Shown here piece after piece: positions 62,057 through 64,000 of a stretch of DNA of 64,000 nucleotides. The translations under genes were made by a program, and so were the position numbers. The stretch lies in the NCBI RefSeq assembly GCF_009905605.1, contig NZ_JAAAKZ010000002.1:930001-994000 (forward strand), in the 5' to 3' direction. This stretch comes from Runella sp. CRIBMP. Its GTDB lineage: Bacteria > Bacteroidota > Bacteroidia > Cytophagales > Spirosomataceae. Numbering within the stretch: the first letter of the stretch is position 1; each line of letters opens with the position of its first letter. The notes beneath the pieces are model-generated. The model worked only from the letters and a program-made list of their open reading frames with translations, ran no database searches and was not told the DNA's origin.

Positions 62057-64000
62057 TTATTCAGCTTCTTTCACCCACTCAAACTCACCGTTTTCGCCCA
62101 CTTTCAGCGTCACCGAGCTTCCCTTGCTGAGTTCACCCGACACAATCATCCGCGACAGTGGCCGACGAATACGGTTGCGAATCACGCCCCGAATCGGCCT
62201 TGCCCCGTATTTGGGCGTAAAGCCCTCCAAGGCCAACGCCTTGCGTGCTTCGTCTTCAATCTTCAGCGTAATACCCTGTTTTTCCAGCAACACCACTAAC
62301 GGCTTGAGCTGGATATTGAAAATATTGACCACCGCATTCTCCGTAATCGGACTGAATGGAATGATTTCCGTCAAGCGCCCCAAAAACTCAGGGCGGAAGT
62401 GCTTGGTCATCAAATCCAACACGTCGTTGGAGGCAGGAATTTTGCCCTTCCCAAACTGCTCCACTATCCAATCCGCACCAATGTTGGATGTGAATAAAAT
62501 GATGGCATTGCTGAAATCCCCCTCCCGCCCCAGACGGTCGTGCAGCGTACCTTCGTCCAGAATCTGTAAAAACAGGTCAAAAACCGATGGGTGCGCTTTT
62601 TCGATTTCGTCAAACAACACAATCGCAAAGGGCTGTTGTTTGATTTTGGTCACCAACAATCCCCCCTCTTCATAGCCCACGTAGCCCGGAGGCGCACCGT
62701 ACAGCACCGCCGCCGAATGCTCTTCCTTAAACTCCGACATATCGAAACGAATCAGGGCTTTTTCGTCGTTGAATAGAAAATCGGCCATCGTTTTGGCCAA
62801 CTCCGTTTTGCCCGTTCCCGTGGGGCCTGAGAAGAAAAATGACCCAATCGGCTGTCCTGGACGGCTCAGCCCCGAGCGATTTTCCAGAATGGCATCCGAA
62901 ATTACTTTGATGGCGTGGTCTTGTCCCACCACCCGTTTTTTGAGGTGTTCGTCCAATTGCAGCAGTTTTTCCCGTTCTTTGGACTGAAGTTTTCCGAGCG
63001 GAATCCCCGTTTTGTGCGCCACTACGGCCGCAACATCGTGTTTTTCCACCGTCTCTTTTTTCTGACCACCCAAAGTTTCCAGTTTTATCAGCAGCTCCGT
63101 CAGGTAATCCGCCACGGCTTCTGGCAATTCCATTTGGGCAAGTTCCGTTTCTTCTTCCAACTGTCCCAACAAAATCGGGCTGAGTCGGTGCTGCAACTGG
63201 CGTTCAAACCAGCGCAGCTCTTGGGTGTATAAAAGCGGGTCGCCGCTCCCATGCGACTCGCGAAGGTTTGAAAGCTCGGTGCGTAAAAAGTCAATCTCGC
63301 GCTGCGTGGTTTCGGACATGAGTTTCATGGCCGCCATCGTGCGGTCGATGAGGTCAATGGCGGCATCGGGCAGGCGGCGGTCTTTGATGTAGCGCCGCGC
63401 CAGCCGAACGGTCTCGTTTATGGTTCCTTCGCCCACTTTGATTTGGTGATGGTCTTCAAAAAGCGAAACGACTTTGCCCACCATGCGACCCGCGGTGGTT
63501 TCGTCGGGCTCTTCCACTTTGACTAGTTCGAAACGACGGCTGAAGGCTTCGTCGGGTTCCATGAATTTTCGAAACTCGTCGAGCGTGGTGGCGCCAATGA
63601 CGGTCAACTCCCCGCGCGCCAGTTCGGGTTTGAGCAAGTTTACCAGTCCCATGGCTCCGCTTTGGGGGTCCATCAGCACGTGGATTTCGTCAATAAAGAG
63701 CAAGGCCCGTTCGTGCTGTTTGACTTCGGCAATGATATTTTTGAGACGGTCTTCGATTTCACCTTTGTAAGAAGCCCCCGCAATGAGCGCACCCATATCG
63801 AGCTGAAAGAGTGCGGCTTTTTGCAGATGCCCCGGCACCTGCTCTGCCACAATCAACTGCGCCAATCCTTCGACCAAGGCGGTTTTTCCCACGCCCGGCT
63901 CACCCACAATGATAACGTTGGGCTTTGTACGTCGGCCCAGGATTTCGACCATCATGCGGGTTTCTTTGTCGCGGCCGATGATGGGGTCGAGTTTGCCCTC
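62057..64000 (-). CDS. tssH: TssH/ClpV sheath-disassembly ATPase, N-terminus outside window
   Basis: The frame runs unbroken to the window edge, so at least 647 residues are visible and the N-terminal ClpN domain is missing. Two AAA+ modules are present. The first has the Walker A GEPGVGKT and Walker B LLFIDEIHVL. The second has GPTGTGKT and IVLFDEIEKA, a sensor region with FTSNIGADWIV and a final GARPIRGVIRNRI. A middle coiled-coil domain lies between. TssH pulls apart contracted TssB/TssC sheath for recycling. The order tssH upstream of tssB/C fits a single leftward operon. The in-frame ATG at 63955 is internal, not the start: EGKLDPIIGRDKETR is read upstream of it. Confidence 0.92.
   Translation of the reverse strand, partial: EGKLDPIIGRDKETRMMVEILGRRTKPNVIIVGEPGVGKTALVEGLAQLIVAEQVPGHLQKAALFQLDMGALIAGASYKGEIEDRLKNIIAEVKQHERALLFIDEIHVLMDPQSGAMGLVNLLKPELARGELTVIGATTLDEFRKFMEPDEAFSRRFELVKVEEPDETTAGRMVGKVVSLFEDHHQIKVGEGTINETVRLARRYIKDRRLPDAAIDLIDRTMAAMKLMSETTQREIDFLRTELSNLRESHGSGDPLLYTQELRWFERQLQHRLSPILLGQLEEETELAQMELPEAVADYLTELLIKLETLGGQKKETVEKHDVAAVVAHKTGIPLGKLQSKEREKLLQLDEHLKKRVVGQDHAIKVISDAILENRSGLSRPGQPIGSFFFSGPTGTGKTELAKTMADFLFNDEKALIRFDMSEFKEEHSAAVLYGAPPGYVGYEEGGLLVTKIKQQPFAIVLFDEIEKAHPSVFDLFLQILDEGTLHDRLGREGDFSNAIILFTSNIGADWIVEQFGKGKIPASNDVLDLMTKHFRPEFLGRLTEIIPFSPITENAVVNIFNIQLKPLVVLLEKQGITLKIEDEARKALALEGFTPKYGARPIRGVIRNRIRRPLSRMIVSGELSKGSSVTLKVGENGEFEWVKEAE

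Noticed and set aside
63955-63957. ATG as the start of tssH
   Set aside because: The frame continues upstream to the window edge with conserved ClpV sequence before it, so the gene is simply cut by the window.

Overview
The window looks like chromosomal DNA of a member of the Bacteroidota, most likely a Cytophagales-type environmental bacterium (Runella, Dyadobacter or Spirosoma-like). The evidence is two proteins ending in type IX secretion sorting domains (36107-37513 type B, 37703-38788 type A), a type VI secretion locus of the Bacteroidota-only subtype iii (TssN present, no TssJ/L/M), promoter elements of the Bacteroidota TAnnTTTG type in front of both tRNA genes, and start codons mostly lacking strong Shine-Dalgarno sequences. 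The genus is inference.

Region 1 (1-15.8 kb) is a plus-strand surface-glycan block: a GT39/83-type membrane glycosyltransferase, a transketolase split into two genes that lie 4.6 kb apart, a fused sugar epimerase plus GT2 glycosyltransferase, two paralogous polytopic membrane proteins on either side of the transketolase C-terminal gene, an OafA-type acyltransferase, a second GT2 enzyme, a 908-residue membrane-anchored protein of unknown role and an AlgX/AlgJ-like lipoprotein. Region 2 (15.9-18.9 kb) holds tRNA-Val(GAC), an Atg22-like MFS transporter and an amino-acid permease, all on the minus strand.

Region 3 (19-34.3 kb) is a Wzx/Wzy-type polysaccharide locus: Wza-like export protein, short Wzz-like protein, then a visibly A+T-rich island (about 22.6-34.3 kb). 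The island makes a CDP-linked, probably C-methylated 6-deoxy sugar (rfbF, rfbG, epimerase, C-methyltransferase, reductase) and carries a CmcI-like enzyme, a Wzx flippase, a Wzy-like polymerase and three glycosyltransferases. It ends at paired hairpins at 34.3-34.4 kb. Region 4 (34.4-43.1 kb) has a repeat-rich fibre-like surface protein, the two T9SS cargo proteins, the initiating phosphoglycosyltransferase, a nucleotidyltransferase-like protein and a Wzi-type outer-membrane protein. Region 5 (43.1-47 kb) is housekeeping: a helical-backbone metal-receptor protein, a GntP permease, tRNA-Gln(TTG), fabD and a DCC-family protein.

Region 6 (47-64 kb, minus strand, transcribed toward the left) is a subtype iii type VI secretion locus in the order tssH (cut by the window end), unknown protein, two stand-alone papain-fold cysteine enzymes, tssB, tssC, PAAR-toxin fusion, Imm35-like immunity protein, hcp, vgrG, tssE, tssF, tssG, tssN, tssK, two small membrane coiled-coil proteins (TssO/TssP-like) and a TPR plus FGE-like protein without catalytic cysteines. 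The most interesting part is the cargo island: three different papain-like cysteine enzymes (PAAR-fused Tox-PL-like, NlpC/P60/CHAP-like and C70/AvrRpt2-like) inside one operon. Only one has an obvious immunity protein, and that protein carries a signal peptide.
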